Of a stretch of 64,000 nucleotides of DNA, positions 14,350-22,605 are shown in pieces. The translations under genes were made by a program, and so were the position numbers. Below the pieces are notes generated by a model. The model was not told where the DNA came from, ran no database searches, and worked only from the letters and a program-made list of their open reading frames with translations. Source of the DNA: Magnetospirillum sp902729445 (GTDB taxonomy: Bacteria > Pseudomonadota > Alphaproteobacteria > Rhodospirillales > Magnetospirillaceae); the NCBI RefSeq assembly GCF_902729445.1, contig NZ_CACVCE010000045.1, positions 124,001-188,000 on the forward strand, read 5' to 3'. Every line of letters begins with the position of its first letter. Position 1 is the first letter of the stretch.

Positions 14350-16749
14350 ATGGCCGCGGCCAAGAAGGGGGTTGGCAAGGGCGGTTTTCTTCCCAAGGGC
14401 GCGGCCGACGCGCTGTGGCGGCTGGCTGCCCGTCTGGGCGGCCTGGGCCTGATCGTGATTGCTGGCCTGATCGCCGCCGCCCTGGTCACCGCCGATCCGC
14501 GCGATCCCTCGTTCAACAATGCCGTGGACGGACCGGTGCGCAATGCCTTGGGCCGGGTGGGCGCCAGCGTCGCCGACCTGCTGGGCCAGCTGGTTGGCCT
14601 GGCCGCGTGGGTGGCGGTGGCGGTGGCCCTGATCTGGGGCCTGCGCACGCTGATCCGCGCCCGCGCACCGTCCTTGTGGGCGACCCGCATCGCGGCCCTG
14701 CCGGTGGTGGTGCTGTTATGGGCGCTGGCCCTGGCCGCGCTGCCGCTGCCGGCGCCCGACGTCATCGCCGGTTCCGGCGGCGCCTTGGGCCGGGTGCTGT
14801 GGACGACGGTGGCTCCGCAGGTGCCGACCGAGTTCGTCTGGGCGGTGGGCTTCCTGGCCGGCGGCGCCGGCTTCGGTCTGTTGATCTTCGTTCTGGGGCT
14901 GTCGCCAGCGGATTGGGCCAACCTGTCCAAGGCCGGCACCCGTTCGATCCAGGTGGCGGTGGCCACCGGCCATGCGGCGGCCGCGCTTCGCCACCGCGCA
15001 CCCTCGCCGGCCGCCGGCCCGGTGGTGCGCGAGCCGCCGCCGATGCGCTGGTCCGACCCGGACGAGGATGATGATGAATACGACGCGGTCATCGCGCCTT
15101 TGCCCCGCGACGACGACCCGCCGCCCTTCGAGCGCATGCCCGAGCCCGGTGCCCTGGTCGAACCCAAGCGCCCGCCGCCGGCCGCCGGCAAGCGCGAACG
15201 CGCCGCCCGCCAGGGCATGCTGGACCTGGGCGGCCCGGTCGGGCCCGGCTGGGCGCTGCCGCCCCTGACCCTGCTGGCCTTGCCGCCCGAATCCAACCGC
15301 ACCGCCATCAATCAGGACGGCCTGGCCCAGAACGCCCGCATGCTGGAATCGGTGCTCGAGGATTTCGGCGTCAACGGCAAGGTCTTGAAGGTCCGCCCCG
15401 GCCCGGTGGTGACACTTTACGAACTGGAACCGGCGCCCGGCACCAAGACCAGCCGGGTGATCGGCCTGGCCGATGACATCGCCCGCTCGATGAGCGCGCT
15501 GTCGGTGCGCATCGCCACCATTCCCGGCCGCTCGGTGATCGGTATCGAGTTGCCCAACGCCCGGCGCGAGACGGTTTACTTGCGCGAGATGCTGGCCGCC
15601 GAACAATTCGAAAAGGCCGGGGCGCGGCTGACCCTGGTCTTGGGCAAGGATATCGGCGGTGCGCCGGTGATGGTCGATCTGGCCCGCATGCCGCACCTGT
15701 TGATCGCCGGGACCACCGGTTCGGGCAAGTCGGTGGCGGTCAACACCATGATCCTGTCGCTGCTTTATCGCCTGAGCCCGGAAGAATGCCGGTTGATCAT
15801 GATCGACCCCAAGATGTTGGAACTGTCGGTCTATGACGGCATCCCGCATCTTCTGGCCCCGGTGGTGACCGAGCCCGGCAAGGCGGTGGTGGCCCTGAAA
15901 TGGGCGGTGCGCGAGATGGAAGACCGCTACCGCGCCATGAGCCAATTGGGCGTCCGCAGCATCGCCGGCTACAACCAGCGCCTGGCCGAGGCCCGCGACA
16001 AGGGCGAGCAACTGACCCGCACGGTGCAGACCGGCTTCGACCCCGACACCGGCAAGCCGATCTATGAGGACCAGCTGCTGGACCTGAAGGCGCTGCCGTT
16101 CATCGTGGTCATCGTCGATGAAATGGCCGATTTGATGCTGGTGGCCGGCAAGGACATCGAGGCGGCGGTGCAGCGTCTGGCCCAGATGGCGCGCGCCGCC
16201 GGCATTCATCTGATCATGGCGACCCAGCGGCCCAGCGTCGACGTCATCACCGGCACCATCAAGGCCAACTTCCCCACCCGCATCTCGTTCCAGGTCACCA
16301 GCAAGATCGACAGCCGCACCATCCTGGGCGAGCAGGGCGCCGAGCAGCTGCTGGGCCAGGGCGACATGCTGTACATGGCGGCCGGCGGCCGCATTACCCG
16401 CGTGCACGGTCCCTTCGTGTCGGACCAGGAGGTCGAGCAGGTGGTCGAACATCTGCGCGGCCAGGGCGAGCCCTCGTATATCGAGGCGGTCACCGAGGAA
16501 GAGGATGGCGAGTTCGGCCTGCCCGGCTCGGGGGGCGGCGGTTCTGGCGACGACCTTTACGACCAGGCGGTGGCGCTGGTCGCCCGCGAGGGCAAGGCCT
16601 CGACCAGTTTCGTCCAGCGTCACCTGCAGATCGGCTATAACCGCGCCGCCCGCCTGATCGAGCGGATGGAGGCCGAAGGGGTGGTCGGCAAGGCCAACCA
16701 TGTCGGCAAGCGCGAGGTGCTTGCCCGTTCGACCCGAGATGATTACTAA
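14350..16749 (+). CDS. ftsK: DNA translocase FtsK
   Basis: Septal membrane protein and DNA pump that clears and resolves the chromosome terminus. The 799 residues comprise an N-terminal domain with about four membrane helices, a proline-rich acidic linker, the alpha/beta motor with Walker A GTTGSGKS (about 453-460) and Walker B VVIVDEMADLM (about 585-595), and the winged-helix gamma domain at the C-terminus (FVQRHLQIGYNRAARLIERM). I chose the ATG at 14350 after AGGAGAGCGCAGG; the longer open frame runs back into the aminotransferase gene. The linker is short compared with E. coli. Confidence 0.97.
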   Translation: MAAAKKGVGKGGFLPKGAADALWRLAARLGGLGLIVIAGLIAAALVTADPRDPSFNNAVDGPVRNALGRVGASVADLLGQLVGLAAWVAVAVALIWGLRTLIRARAPSLWATRIAALPVVVLLWALALAALPLPAPDVIAGSGGALGRVLWTTVAPQVPTEFVWAVGFLAGGAGFGLLIFVLGLSPADWANLSKAGTRSIQVAVATGHAAAALRHRAPSPAAGPVVREPPPMRWSDPDEDDDEYDAVIAPLPRDDDPPPFERMPEPGALVEPKRPPPAAGKRERAARQGMLDLGGPVGPGWALPPLTLLALPPESNRTAINQDGLAQNARMLESVLEDFGVNGKVLKVRPGPVVTLYELEPAPGTKTSRVIGLADDIARSMSALSVRIATIPGRSVIGIELPNARRETVYLREMLAAEQFEKAGARLTLVLGKDIGGAPVMVDLARMPHLLIAGTTGSGKSVAVNTMILSLLYRLSPEECRLIMIDPKMLELSVYDGIPHLLAPVVTEPGKAVVALKWAVREMEDRYRAMSQLGVRSIAGYNQRLAEARDKGEQLTRTVQTGFDPDTGKPIYEDQLLDLKALPFIVVIVDEMADLMLVAGKDIEAAVQRLAQMARAAGIHLIMATQRPSVDVITGTIKANFPTRISFQVTSKIDSRTILGEQGAEQLLGQGDMLYMAAGGRITRVHGPFVSDQEVEQVVEHLRGQGEPSYIEAVTEEEDGEFGLPGSGGGGSGDDLYDQAVALVAREGKASTSFVQRHLQIGYNRAARLIERMEAEGVVGKANHVGKREVLARSTRDDY

Positions 16750-16801
16750 ATTTCGCCATGATTGGCGGGCACAAAGACCTGCCACCCCGGAGACCGAACC
16801 C

Positions 16802-17449
16802 TTGCCGCACCTCACCCGCCGCCGCCTTCTGGCCTTGCTGGCCACCACCATCCTGGCCGGCCCGGCCATGGCCGCCCCGCGCAAGGCCTTGTCGGCCCAG
16901 GACAAGGCCGATGTCGAGCGGGCCGAGGAATACCTGAATTCCTTCACCACGCTCAGGGCGCGCTTCCTGCAGACCGCCCCCAACGGCAGCCAGGCCGAAG
17001 GCACCGCCTATTTCTCGCGACCCGGCCGCATGCGGCTGCAATACGATCCGCCGTCGCCGATGCTGGTGGTGGCCGACGGCACCTTCCTGATCGTCCACGA
17101 CAAGGAACTGGACGCGCCCAGCTATATCCCGTTGGATTCCACCCCGGCCGGCATCCTGGTGCGCAAGAACGTCCACCTCGACGGCAAGGACGTCGCCGTT
17201 ACCAAGGTCGGTCGGGCGCCGGGCATCCTGACGGTGTCGATGGTCCAGGCCGACGATCCCGGCCAGGGCGAGCTGACCCTGGTCTTCACCGAACGCCCGT
17301 TCGCGCTGAAGCAATGGCGGGTGCTGGACCCGCAGGGCAACGTGACCCAGGTATCGCTGTTCGACACCCAGACCGGGCTGTCCTTCGATCCCAAATTGTT
17401 CGAGTTCAAAGACCCCAGCAACACCAGGCCGAAGCTGCGGGAAGGTTAA
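16802..17449 (+). CDS. lolA: LolA-type outer-membrane lipoprotein carrier
   Basis: Periplasmic chaperone that carries lipoproteins from LolCDE to the outer membrane. From the TTG at 16802 the 215-residue product begins PHLTRRRLLALLATTILAG and a signal cleavage site AMA-AP; GGAG lies about ten bases upstream. An ATG at 16739, overlapping the ftsK end, would add 21 residues ahead of the signal peptide and is the alternative. The mature part shows the LolA pattern (FTTLRARFLQ, GTAYFSRPGRMRLQYD, LTLVFTERPF). It follows ftsK directly, and the ftsK-lolA pairing is common in proteobacteria. Its stop overlaps that of the convergent gene. Confidence 0.87.
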   Translation: MPHLTRRRLLALLATTILAGPAMAAPRKALSAQDKADVERAEEYLNSFTTLRARFLQTAPNGSQAEGTAYFSRPGRMRLQYDPPSPMLVVADGTFLIVHDKELDAPSYIPLDSTPAGILVRKNVHLDGKDVAVTKVGRAPGILTVSMVQADDPGQGELTLVFTERPFALKQWRVLDPQGNVTQVSLFDTQTGLSFDPKLFEFKDPSNTRPKLREG

Positions 17450-18726
17450 GCCCGCGCCAGCTTGCGCAAATCCAGGCCGACCCTGGCCAGCACCGGCCCC
17501 CAATCGCCGTTGGTGTCTTGGCGATACAGCCTGGCCGACGGGTACCAGTCGGTCCGGGTGCCATGCCCCCAGCGCCAGTCGGCCCCCTTGTGCAGCAGCA
17601 GCCACACCGGTTTGCCCATGGCCCCGGCCAGATGGGCGGTGCCGGTATCGACGCTGATGACCACATCCAGGGCGGCGATCAGGCCGGCGGTGTCGGTCCA
17701 ATCCTTGATGCCGGGCGCCAGATCGGTGATGGCCGGATCGTTCGGCGCCTGGTCCAGTTGCAGCGAATAAAGGCTGGTGCCGGGGATGGCGGCCAAGGGC
17801 TCCAGCAATTGCCGGCCGACATGGCGTTGGGCGGCATTGGCGAAGCTGGCCGACCCGGCCCACACCAATCCGACCTTGAGGCCGCCCCCCGTCAGGACTG
17901 CCGGCCGGGCGGCCAGATAAGGCACCGAACCCGGCCGGCAATCGGCGGCCGGCAATCGATGCGGAAGCGACATGATCGAGACGCGGTGCGTCGCCGGGCA
18001 GGCCGGCGCCGACAGCGGCAAGAGCTGGGTCACGCCGGGCAGGCCGGCCAGCAATCCCATCAGCCCGTCATGAACGGCCAGGCGGACGATGGCGCCCCGC
18101 TGGGCCAGTTCGGGGACGAAGCGCAGCATCTGGATGGTGTCGCCCACGCCTTGCTCGCCATAGACCAGCAGGTCCAGGCCGTTCAACCCGCCGCCGGTCC
18201 ATTCGGGGATGTGCCAGCGATCCTCGGCCGCCTGGGGCCGGGCCAGCCGGGATTCCCACAATTCCCAGCCTTTTTGCCATTCACCGTCGCGCAACAGCAA
18301 CTGGGCCAGTTCGAAGCGGGCCTCGACCCGGTCCTCGACATGGCTCAGGGCCTGGCGGGCCTGGCTCCAGGCGCAGCGGTCGCGTTCGACCAGGCCCAGC
18401 GCCCACCACAGGGCCGGGTCGTCCCCCAGTCCCAGGGCTTGGCGCAGGGCATCGGCCGCCCGGTCCAGACGACCCAGCCGGGCCAGGATCTGCCCCAATT
18501 GGGCCGGGAAGGACGGCTCGGTCGGATGGTGGCGGCACCCCTCGGCCGCCTCGGCTGCCGCCTCCTCGAGACGGCCCAGGCGGCCCAGCGCCAGCACCCG
18601 GTTGAAACGGGCCTGGGCATGGGCCGGCGCCGCCGCCAGGGTGGCGGCCCAACGTTCGGCCGCCTCGGCCAGTTTGCCGCCGGCCGCCAGGCGCAGTCCC
18701 TCGATGAAGAAATCCTCGGCGTTCAT
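17446..18726 (-). CDS. TPR protein with glycosyltransferase-9-like domain
   Basis: 426 residues. The first 160 form about four tetratricopeptide-like helix pairs (ARFNRVLALGRLGRLEEA, FPAQLGQILARLGRLDRA). The rest resembles the heptosyltransferase (GT9) fold: LLVYGEQGVGDTIQMLRF near 210, GLVWAGS, and VVISVDTGTAHLAGAMGKPVWLLL near 365, the last matching the sugar-nucleotide-binding end of the fold. TPR-GT9 proteins of this type occur in magnetotactic and other Rhodospirillales, and their acceptor is not known. It converges on lolA with overlapping stop codons (TTAA at 17446-17449). Confidence 0.75.
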   Translation of the reverse strand: MNAEDFFIEGLRLAAGGKLAEAAERWAATLAAAPAHAQARFNRVLALGRLGRLEEAAAEAAEGCRHHPTEPSFPAQLGQILARLGRLDRAADALRQALGLGDDPALWWALGLVERDRCAWSQARQALSHVEDRVEARFELAQLLLRDGEWQKGWELWESRLARPQAAEDRWHIPEWTGGGLNGLDLLVYGEQGVGDTIQMLRFVPELAQRGAIVRLAVHDGLMGLLAGLPGVTQLLPLSAPACPATHRVSIMSLPHRLPAADCRPGSVPYLAARPAVLTGGGLKVGLVWAGSASFANAAQRHVGRQLLEPLAAIPGTSLYSLQLDQAPNDPAITDLAPGIKDWTDTAGLIAALDVVISVDTGTAHLAGAMGKPVWLLLHKGADWRWGHGTRTDWYPSARLYRQDTNGDWGPVLARVGLDLRKLARA

Positions 18727-19009
18727 GGCTCCATCCCACCATGGCGGCCGGGTCGGCTGGCATGCGTTTCATGCAATGCTGCTATGCATTTCACCCGTTA
18801 CCGAATTGGCCGCCACCTCCCCATCTCGTGTAACAGAGCGGCCCGGCCTTCATCGGTTGGGTCGCGTGGGGTAGGTCTCCCCTGCCGACCCCACGCTCCG
18901 CACGGAGCAGAACGGGCGCCCGGTTACCCCCCTGACCGGGCGCCCCCTGTTTCGGGGTCCGTCTTCATGGTAGGACCTGGGCTCCGACTCTCTTGCGGAG
19001 CATGCCGTC
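18727..19009. other. structured intergenic region between divergent genes
   Basis: No gene is visible in these 283 bases. From 18865 on, several GC-rich hairpins lead into xthA and are described separately; 18727-18860 shows nothing I can name. SRP RNA, RNase P RNA, tmRNA and tRNA signatures are absent. Confidence 0.6.
18865..19009 (+). promoter_or_regulatory. candidate structured RNA leader of xthA
   Basis: Four stems follow each other: 18865-18872 with 18888-18895; GCTCCG / CGGAGC at 18895-18900 and 18903-18908; an 11-base-pair stem at 18914-18924 with 18935-18945; and a second GCTCCG / CGGAGC at 18981-18986 and 18996-19001. The last one contains the GGAG that should serve as the xthA ribosome-binding site. 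Because the hexamers are identical, the halves of stems two and four can swap partners, which would alter access to that site. Switching is inference. Confidence 0.45.
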
Positions 19010-19798
19010 TTGCGCCTGGTCACCTGGAACATCAACTCGCTGCGCCTGCGCATGGATTTGTTGCGCGACATCGTCGAGACCCTTCGTCCCGACGTGGTCT
19101 GCCTGCAAGAGATCAAGGTCGATGACCCGCTGTTCCCGCTGGACGATTGCCGCGGCCTGGGCTTCGACCATGTGCTGTTCAAGGGCATGAAAAGCTATAA
19201 CGGCGTGGCCATCTTGTCGAAATCGCCGGCCCAGCCGGTCGCGCTGCCCGATTGGTGCGGCAAGGGCGATTGCCGCCACATTGCGGCGTGCATCGACGGG
19301 ATCGAGGTGCACAGTCTGTACGTGCCGGCCGGCGGCGATGTGCCCGACCCCGACACCAACCCCAAATTCGCCCACAAGCTGGCCTTCCTGGACGAGCTGA
19401 CCGCCTGGCTGCCAACCCGCTCTGGCGCCGCCGATCGGCTGGTCCTGGCCGGCGATTTCAACATCGCACCGCTGGAAACCGACGTGTGGTCGCATAAGCA
19501 ATTGCTGTCCGTGGTCAGCCATACCCCGGTCGAGGTCGAGAAACTGGGCCGGCTGCAGGACTCGCTGGGCTGGGTCGATGCGGTGCGCCACTTCATTCCA
19601 CCCACCGAACGGCTGTACACCTGGTGGTCCTATCGCTCGCCCGACTGGCAGAAGAACGATCGCGGCCGCCGCCTGGACCATGTGTGGGTGACGCCGGCCT
19701 TGAAGGATGGGCTTCGCTCGGCGCTGGTGGCGCGCGAATGCCGGCAATGGACCCAACCGTCCGACCATGTGCCGGTGCTGGTCGAGTTGGATCCTTAG
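19010..19798 (+). CDS. xthA: exodeoxyribonuclease III
   Basis: Apurinic/apyrimidinic endonuclease and 3'-repair exonuclease. The 262 residues show the full motif set: VTWNINSLR at the N-terminus, CLQEIK with the metal-binding glutamate (about 34), YNGVAIL, AGDFNIAP with the catalytic aspartate and asparagine (about 148-150), RRLDHVW and SDHVPV with the catalytic histidine. The start is a TTG at 19010, nine bases after GGAG that is itself inside a hairpin. Its stop overlaps that of the convergent small membrane protein. Confidence 0.96.
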   Translation: MRLVTWNINSLRLRMDLLRDIVETLRPDVVCLQEIKVDDPLFPLDDCRGLGFDHVLFKGMKSYNGVAILSKSPAQPVALPDWCGKGDCRHIAACIDGIEVHSLYVPAGGDVPDPDTNPKFAHKLAFLDELTAWLPTRSGAADRLVLAGDFNIAPLETDVWSHKQLLSVVSHTPVEVEKLGRLQDSLGWVDAVRHFIPPTERLYTWWSYRSPDWQKNDRGRRLDHVWVTPALKDGLRSALVARECRQWTQPSDHVPVLVELDP

Positions 19799-20142
19799 CC
19801 CTTTCGCGGGTCGGCCGGGCGCTCCCAGCAAGCGGGATAACGGTCTTCCTGGTATTTGGCCATGGTGGTGGCGGTGATCACCGGCAGGGCGAACAGCACC
19901 AGGCCCAGCCATTTCGAGCGGCCGAACAGCGACAACAGGCAGCCGGCAAAGGCCAGACAGGTCATGCCCAGCCAGACCATGCCGATGGTGGCGAATTCGG
20001 TTTCCGAACAATTGCCGGCCGGCTGGCCGTCGATCATCTCGGTCTTCAGGCCGACATCGAGATGGGTGGCGATGAAGGCGAACAGCGCCAGCTCGATCGC
20101 CAACAACAACCGTGGAATCCAGATCCGTGCCGTATCGCCCAT
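19795..20142 (-). CDS. small three-helix membrane protein, unrecognised
   Basis: The 115-residue product has three clear hydrophobic segments (about 8-27, 49-72 and 77-95). A short loop with GNCSETEFA lies between the first two, and the tail is charged (YQEDRYPACWERPADPRKG). No family is recognised. It converges on xthA with overlapping stops (TTAG at 19795-19798). The minus-strand start has moderate ribosome-binding potential (AAGGGGGC). A real gene is likely because codon use matches its neighbours and the hydrophobic pattern is regular. Confidence 0.7.
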   Translation of the reverse strand: MGDTARIWIPRLLLAIELALFAFIATHLDVGLKTEMIDGQPAGNCSETEFATIGMVWLGMTCLAFAGCLLSLFGRSKWLGLVLFALPVITATTMAKYQEDRYPACWERPADPRKG

Positions 20143-20204
20143 GGCCGCCCCCTTGGTGGAAGCGCCTTTTTATCCTGCTTTGGCGATGACCGACCCGACT
20201 TTGG

Positions 20205-20855
20205 TCAAGCCACGTTCAGGCCGCGTTGGGTTTCCAGCAAGGCCTGACGGACCAGGGCGATCTGCTCCAGGGTGGCCTGCGGGTGATCGACCAGCGGGCG
20301 GCCCATGATTTCCTGCCAATGGCGGGCGCCGTCATGGGTGCCGAGCAGGCGGGCGATGCGGGTCAGCGCCGTGCCCAGGGTCTTCAAGGCGCGGCTGTCG
20401 GAATAGAAATGGTCCCAGGTCAGATTGTTGCCATGCACCACCAGCAGCGCCTGGATGACGGCGCGGCAGACCTTTTCCCAGGCGTCGCGCTCGGGTTCGA
20501 GGGCCTGTTCGATGAAGGTGAAGTAATTGGCCAGAAGCGGGCGGGGGAAGGGCGGCGGATCGCCGAACAGCAGATGCTCGAACGGGCGGACCATCAGACG
20601 CTGGAACGGGTTCGAACGCGCGCCGACATTGCCCTTGGGCCTGCTGTGATCCTTGCGGCAACGTTCTTCCTGGGCCAGGAAGGCGGTGTCCATCGACATG
20701 GTGCCGCGGCGCACCAGGCTCAGCATGCGCTCGAGGTCGGCGACCTCGACCTTGCCATCGACGGCGCGGTCGCGGATCAGCGCCTGCACCACGTCGATGA
20801 CGGTGGCGGAAATGGCATGGCAGGCCCGGCTGCCCGAACAGGACGGCGCACTCAT
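20205..20855 (-). CDS. conserved-looking protein of unknown function
   Basis: 216 residues from the ATG at 20855; the open frame continues upstream into the comM antisense and has no better start. The protein is soluble and mainly helical. Segments ATVIDVVQALIRDRAVDGKV, NPFQRLMVRPFEHLLFGD and LALKTLGTAL-like stretches have the look of a folded alpha-helical domain, and HGNNLTWDHFYSDSRALKTL is distinctive. I do not recognise a family. It lies just downstream of comM on the same strand with a 56-base gap holding short direct repeats. Confidence 0.65.
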   Translation of the reverse strand: MSAPSCSGSRACHAISATVIDVVQALIRDRAVDGKVEVADLERMLSLVRRGTMSMDTAFLAQEERCRKDHSRPKGNVGARSNPFQRLMVRPFEHLLFGDPPPFPRPLLANYFTFIEQALEPERDAWEKVCRAVIQALLVVHGNNLTWDHFYSDSRALKTLGTALTRIARLLGTHDGARHWQEIMGRPLVDHPQATLEQIALVRQALLETQRGLNVA

Positions 20856-20863
20856 GGCCCCAC

Positions 20864-20884
20864 TGTGCGCAACCTGTGCGCAAC
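20864..20884. repeat. short tandem direct repeat upstream of the unknown gene
   Basis: TGTGCGCAACC is followed directly by TGTGCGCAAC and then ACGCAACC. The repeats sit about ten bases upstream of the start at 20855, where an operator could be, though chance is not excluded. Confidence 0.4.
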
Positions 20885-20911
20885 ACGCAACCAGACTTTC
20901 GGAGGTCCGGT

Positions 20912-22435
20912 CTATGCCCGACCCGGCATGACCCGGCGATAGGACAGCGCCTCGGCGATATGCAGGCGACGCACGGTCTCCGACCCGTCCAGGTCGGCCA
21001 GGGTGCGGGCCACCCGCAGCACCCGGTGATAGCCGCGCGCCGACAGCCGCATGCGCTCGGCCGCTTCGGTCAGCAGGGCGCGGCCGGCGGCATCGGGGCC
21101 GGCGATCTGTTCCAGCACGGCGCCGTCGGCCTGGGCGTTGGTGGTCAGGCCCTTGCCGGGCACCACAGCCTCGAACCGCTCGGCCTGGACGGCGCGGGCG
21201 GCGGCGACCCGGGCGGCGACCTCGGCCGAGCCCTCGGCCGGCGGCGGCAGCGACAGATCGGCCGGGTTGACCGCCGGCACCTCGACATGCAGGTCGATGC
21301 GGTCGAACAGCGGGCCGGAAATCTTCGATTGATACTCGGCCCCGCAGCGAGGCGCCTTGGTGCAGGCCAGGGAGGCGTCGCCCAGATGGCCGCAGCGGCA
21401 CGGATTCATCGCCGCCACCAGCTGGATGCGGGCGGGATAGCTGACATGGGCGTTGGCCCGCGCCACCGTGGCGCGGCCCGATTCCAGCGGCTGGCGCAGG
21501 GCTTCAAGCGCGCCCCGCTGGAATTCCGGCAGCTCGTCCAGGAACAGCACCCCGGCATGGGCCAGCGACACCTCGCCCGGTCGGGCCCGTTGGCCGCCGC
21601 CGACCAGGGCCGGAACGGAGGCGGAATGGTGAGGGTCGCGAAAGGGCCGCCTGCGCAGCAGCCGTCCCCCGGCCAGTTGGCCGGCGACCGAGTGGATCTG
21701 GCTGACTTCCAGGGCCTCGGCGGCGGTCAAGGGCGGCAGCAGGCCGGGCAGGCGGGCCGCCAGCATCGACTTGCCCGAACCGGGCGGGCCGATCATCAGC
21801 AGATTGTGGCCGCCGGCCGCCGCCACCTCGAGGGCCCGCTTGGCGGTCTCCTGGCCCTTGACGTCACGAAGGTCGGGCAAGGGGCCGGCCTCGTCCTCCA
21901 GGCGCGGGGTGGGCCGGCTCAAGACCTGGGTGCCCTTGAAATGGTTGATCAGGGCCAGCAGGCTGGCGGGCGCCAGAATCTCGACATCGCCGGCCCAGGC
22001 CGCTTCCGGCCCCTGCGAGCCCGGGCAGATCAGCCCCTTGCCGGCCCCCAGGGCGGTGATCGCCGCCGGCAGCACCCCCGACACCGGGGCCAGGCTGCCA
22101 TCCAGTCCCAGCTCGCCCAGCGACACGAAGCCGGCCACCTCGTCGGGTGGCAGCACCCCCATGGCGCCCAACAAACCCAGGGCGATGGGCAGGTCGAAAT
22201 GGCTGCCTTCCTTCAACAGGTCGGCCGGGGCCAAATTGATGGTGATCCGCTTGGGCGGCAGCGCCAGGCCCAGCGCGTTGAAGGCGGCGCGCACCCGCTC
22301 GCGGCTTTCGCCGACCGCTTTGTCCGGCAGACCGACCAGGGTGAAAGCCGGCAGACCGTTGGCGATTTGCACCTGGACGTCGATGTCCAGGCACTCGATG
22401 CCCGAGAAGGCGACAGTGGGGGCGTGGGTGGTCAT
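20912..22435 (-). CDS. comM: ComM/YifB-family Mg-chelatase-like AAA+ ATPase
   Basis: Hexameric helicase that promotes branch migration during natural transformation. The 507 residues begin with a Lon-protease-like domain (FTLVGLPDKAVGESRERVRAA) and have Walker A GPPGSGKS (216-223), Walker B GVLFLDELPEF, and the segment NPCRCGHLGD typical of the family. The ATG at 22435 gives the standard N-terminus (VAFSGIE); the open frame upstream contains no family sequence. It is divergent from the sensor kinase at 22606. Presence of comM alone does not prove competence. Confidence 0.95.
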   Translation of the reverse strand: MTTHAPTVAFSGIECLDIDVQVQIANGLPAFTLVGLPDKAVGESRERVRAAFNALGLALPPKRITINLAPADLLKEGSHFDLPIALGLLGAMGVLPPDEVAGFVSLGELGLDGSLAPVSGVLPAAITALGAGKGLICPGSQGPEAAWAGDVEILAPASLLALINHFKGTQVLSRPTPRLEDEAGPLPDLRDVKGQETAKRALEVAAAGGHNLLMIGPPGSGKSMLAARLPGLLPPLTAAEALEVSQIHSVAGQLAGGRLLRRRPFRDPHHSASVPALVGGGQRARPGEVSLAHAGVLFLDELPEFQRGALEALRQPLESGRATVARANAHVSYPARIQLVAAMNPCRCGHLGDASLACTKAPRCGAEYQSKISGPLFDRIDLHVEVPAVNPADLSLPPPAEGSAEVAARVAAARAVQAERFEAVVPGKGLTTNAQADGAVLEQIAGPDAAGRALLTEAAERMRLSARGYHRVLRVARTLADLDGSETVRRLHIAEALSYRRVMPGRA

Positions 22436-22531
22436 CGGCTCCCGACCCGGGTTGCATGCATTGTTGTTTTCCCCCGAAACACGTGTCCGCGCAAGCACGG
22501 TGCGAAGGCAATACCAGCACCCGCCATATGG

Positions 22532-22560
22532 TTGTAGGTCTTCCACCCCTGGGTTATGCT
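22532..22560 (+). promoter_or_regulatory. sigma-70-like promoter of the c-haem sensor kinase
   Basis: TTGTAG (22532-22537), 17 bases, TATGCT (22555-22560), giving a start about 40 bases before the ATG at 22606. Confidence 0.5.
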
Positions 22561-22605
22561 GAACCCCGCTGGGGGGCACCGAGCGCCATTGTGGAGCGAA
22601 AGCGC

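Noticed and set aside
14716..17004. 762-residue open frame opposite ftsK/lolA
   Set aside because: Long but low-complexity composition (Ala, Arg, Gly, His, Gln); covers two certain genes and has no ribosome-binding site or domain.
18865..19009. 6S, SRP (4.5S), RNase P or tmRNA
   Set aside because: The conserved elements of these RNAs (for example the SRP GGAAGCAGCC loop or RNase P core) are not present; the hairpins are serial, not the long rod of 6S.
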